The notes under the pieces were generated by a model. The model did not search any database. It was not told the origin of the DNA and saw nothing but the letters and a program-made list of their open reading frames with translations. The position numbers and the translations under genes were made by a program. A stretch of 64,000 bases of DNA from Terriglobia bacterium. Lineage in GTDB: Bacteria > Acidobacteriota > Terriglobia > Bryobacterales > Bryobacteraceae. This document shows, one piece after another, positions 61,382 to 64,000 of the stretch. Location: the NCBI GenBank assembly GCA_020073345.1, contig JAIQFI010000004.1:1-64000 (forward strand). Direction: 5' to 3'. How positions within the stretch are numbered: position 1 is the first letter of the stretch; the number at the start of each line of letters is the position of its first letter.

Positions 61382-63992
61382 CTATTTCTTAACCCCGGCG
61401 AGCCAGTTCACCACCACGGTGAGCGGTGGCGGCTCCGCAGCCGCGCCCGGGGCAGCGGAGATCAGGAACTTCTTGCCGTCGGCGCTGGGCTGGTAACCAT
61501 AGTGAAGCAGGTCCGTCCCAGAGACCTCCGATCGGGATTCAAACAACGCTTGCGGCGCGCCATGGTCGAAGCTCTGCGCCGTGGCTCTGATTTCCACGGC
61601 CCTCAACTTCCGGTCGGGCGCCATATAGAACAACTCTTTGCCGTCCCGGCGCCAGTGGGCCTGCGTTCCACCCGAAGTCAAAGAGACCTGCCACTTCCCT
61701 GTCACTGGTTTCGCCCATCCCGGTGCGAAGGGCTGAACATAAACCTGGTACCGGCCCGATTCATCGGATGTGTAGGCAAGCCAGCGGCCGTCCGGCGAAA
61801 GCTGGCCCTGGGTCTCCCGAAACTTAGTCGCCACCAACGGTATAGGTCTTTTTTCGCCCGTCAGCGGGAGCGCAAACAGATCCTCCTGAGTGCTGGCGTT
61901 TCGACTCGAGTAAATGAGAAATTTGCCGTCGCGCGACCAGTCCCAAGGAAATTTGTTTTCCTTGGATTCAAACAGGAGTTCATCTTGGCCGGTGCCGTTG
62001 GATGCTCTTTGGTACAGATTCATGACCGCACCGTTCCCCCGGTTGGATCCGTAAACTACCTTGGCGCGATCCGGAGACCAAACGGGGAAGCTATTTAACC
62101 CTGGTTCGAAAGTGAAGCGCGACTCGGTGTTGCCGTGTTCCAAGTCTGTGATCCATAAGTCGCGGTTCGACCCGGTCTCCCGCTCGACCACCATCCGTTT
62201 TGCGTCGAGCGAAAGGGCGAAATCCCGGCTTTGCACGACCCCTCCGACTGCGTCCATCTCTTTTCCGGAACGGTCGAACCAGAAGTGCTGTGTGCCGCCC
62301 CCTCCCGCTCCGGGCTGGTAGATCAGCATTCCCTGAGTGGAGATCGAGTAAAAGAAATCGCCGGGGTTTGCTCCGTGCGACACTTGTTCGGCGACTGGAA
62401 AAAGATCGCCCTTCGCAGCGAAGTCGTGGGGATCCACTGGTTGGGCCATCAGCGTCTGCTCCCGGACAAAGAGCAGGTGGCCCTCAAAGTATGCTGGTTT
62501 GGACTCGTCGAGCACCAAGCGACGACTCTCCTTGGAATCGAGCGACGCGAGGTAGATCCCGTTTTCCTTGCCGCCGATAGCCACGTACAGAAAACGCCGG
62601 CCATCGGGCAGGAATACAGGCATACGGTGGGCGCCGGCTTCTGCCTTGGTGATCAGCGTCGAGAGACCGCCCGTCTGCAACACGCGGTAGAGCCCGGTAT
62701 TGGGAGGCTTGAAATCGGCATAGACGATCACGCCGTCGCGGTTCCACGCGCCTCCTTGACCGGCGCCCGTTTCGCACAGCACCTGCGCGGGCCCTCCATT
62801 GACCGGAAATCTTCTTCAGTTTGCCATCAACAAAGAAGGCGATATAACGGCTGTCCGGGGACCAGAACGGATAGCTCGCCCCGCTGGTTCCTGCCAGGGG
62901 TTGCGCTTGCAGGGAATCGAGAGCGCGCACCCAGAGCTGGTTTCCGCCTTCCCCTTGAGCGCGCAGGACCACGTAATGGCCGTCGGGCGACACAGCAAAA
63001 TCCCGGACGCTTCGGGCTTTTTCCGGACCTGGCAGTGTGTACTGGAGCACCTGCCGCTCAGGCGGCTGCTCGCGGAAGTGCAGGAACGCGAGACCTGCTG
63101 CTCCCATCGCCAGCACGCCCGCCACTGCCCAGGGAATCCATGTGGGGCGGGCTTCAGCCCGCGGTAGGCGTTCAGCCTGCCCTTCGTCCTCGAGCAGAAA
63201 CCGCGCTTCACCGATGTCCTTCAGCCGCAGCTTCAGGTCCCTCTGCAAACAGCGCCGGAGCAATTTGCGAACTCTCGGAGGAACCCGCTCCAAATCGGGG
63301 TTTTTCGTGAGCACGTGCGCCAGCGTATCCGAGACGGTGTCTCCTTCGAACAGCCGTGTCCCCGTAAGGATTTCGTACAGCACTACGCCGAAGGCCCACA
63401 CGTCGGCGCGCTTATCCACGCGCTGCCCGCGAGCCTGCTCCGGACTCATATAGCCGGCGGTGCCCATCAACATTCCGGCCTGCGTCGCTCGCATCGTCAG
63501 CGTGGGTGATAGCTCGGAGTCGCGTGGACTGTCATCCGCGGCAGCCGTGGCGAGGCCGAAATCGAGAACTTTGAGCACGCCCTCGGGAGTGATCTTGATG
63601 TTGGCCGGTTTCAGATCGCGGTGGACGATACCCTTTTCGTGCGCGGCTTCGAGCGCATCGATCATCTGGGCGGCGTACTTCAGCGTGGTGTCGAGCGGCA
63701 GAGGACCGGCCAGCGTCTCGCCTTCGACCAGCTCCATGATCAGCGCGCGGACATTGTTATCCTGCTCGACTCCGTAAATCGCGGCGATGTTGGGATGGTT
63801 CAGAGACGCCAGCACCTGCGCTTCGCGCGTGAAGCGGGCCATGCGGTCGGGATCGTTGGCGAAAGCCGCCGGAAGCACCTTGATCGCAACCTCGCGGCCG
63901 AGCTTGGTGTCGATGCCGCGATAGACTTCGCCCATGCCGCCCTCGCCCAGCTTGGCGGTGATGCGGTAATGCGCGATGGTGGAGCCGATCAT
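61382..63992 (-). CDS. Ser/Thr protein kinase with TolB-like propeller, interrupted by a frameshift
   Basis: Two frames make one protein of about 870 residues. The first (from ATG 63992) is a Hanks-type kinase: [13 protein letters not shown]38, HRDLKPAN (D126, N131), DFG (144-146), [10 protein letters not shown], then one transmembrane segment (about 288-308) and the first propeller blades. At 62803-62804 the reading shifts by one base (an extra G in GGTCAA). Propeller repeats then continue in the other frame ([17 protein letters not shown] to the end VNWLAGV). This kinase-propeller architecture is common in Acidobacteriota. A sequencing error or recent inactivation are the likely causes. Confidence 0.87.
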
Positions 63993-64000
63993 GCGTCTCC

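Overview
The window looks like a chromosomal piece of a GC-rich soil Acidobacteriota, most likely near Candidatus Solibacter / Bryobacterales. The evidence is a TIGR03435-family protein (a family first described in Solibacter and related soil bacteria), a protein kinase followed by TolB-like propeller repeats, DUF6152-type exported proteins, many exported proteins with Gly/Arg-rich tracts, and a LigD/Ku end-joining pair. The assignment rests on gene content only.

Region by region. 0-6.4 kb: an accessory block between a D-arm-less tRNA-Gly-like remnant and a tRNA-Ser(TGA) 5' half. It holds an overlapping minus-strand operon (secreted HExxH metalloprotease, PEGA-domain membrane protein, helical exported protein, small unknown), a secreted protein of three Cys-containing repeats and a MerR-like regulator. 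6.4-16 kb: DUF421 protein, LigD and Ku (divergent), orphan nucleotidyltransferase and HicB antitoxins, DUF72, an ABC exporter, an outer-membrane barrel, RNase HI and Dus. 16-24 kb: ferredoxin, a Tat-exported double alpha/beta hydrolase with a 12-bp tandem repeat, a membrane trio that includes a 34-residue protein, and exported DUF6152, MBL-fold and related proteins. 24-26 kb: HigBA (higB frameshifted), a ParDE-like pair and the TIGR03435 protein.

26-47 kb is mostly housekeeping: GlgB, adenosine deaminase family, serine acetyltransferase, AlaX, an acidic zinc-ribbon protein, two CnaB-like proteins and an amidohydrolase, a molybdopterin oxidoreductase, an IscS-MnmA-LpxL-S1/P1 nuclease operon, a SAM hydrolase, HemL-geranylgeranyl reductase-lipoprotein, dienelactone hydrolase, threonine synthase and an alcohol dehydrogenase. 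47-53 kb: an ECF sigma - membrane protein - M23 peptidase operon, then HU - M50 protease - glycosyltransferase - prepilin peptidase. 53-60 kb: a plus-strand exported catabolic cluster: two NHL propellers, a DUF6152 fusion, a Tat-exported ThDP enzyme, a c-type cytochrome and a class V aminotransferase. The window ends with an ATP-grasp protein and a frameshifted Ser/Thr kinase-propeller gene.

Two window-wide patterns stand out. Many non-coupled genes have a TAnnnT -10-like hexamer only 5-8 nt before the start codon, which suggests leaderless mRNAs, while exported-protein genes mostly have strong Shine-Dalgarno sites. Also, several convergent gene pairs overlap at their 3' ends. The best candidate for an undescribed system is the 53-60 kb periplasmic ThDP enzyme/cytochrome/propeller cluster, whose parts recur in rearranged form at 20-24 kb.
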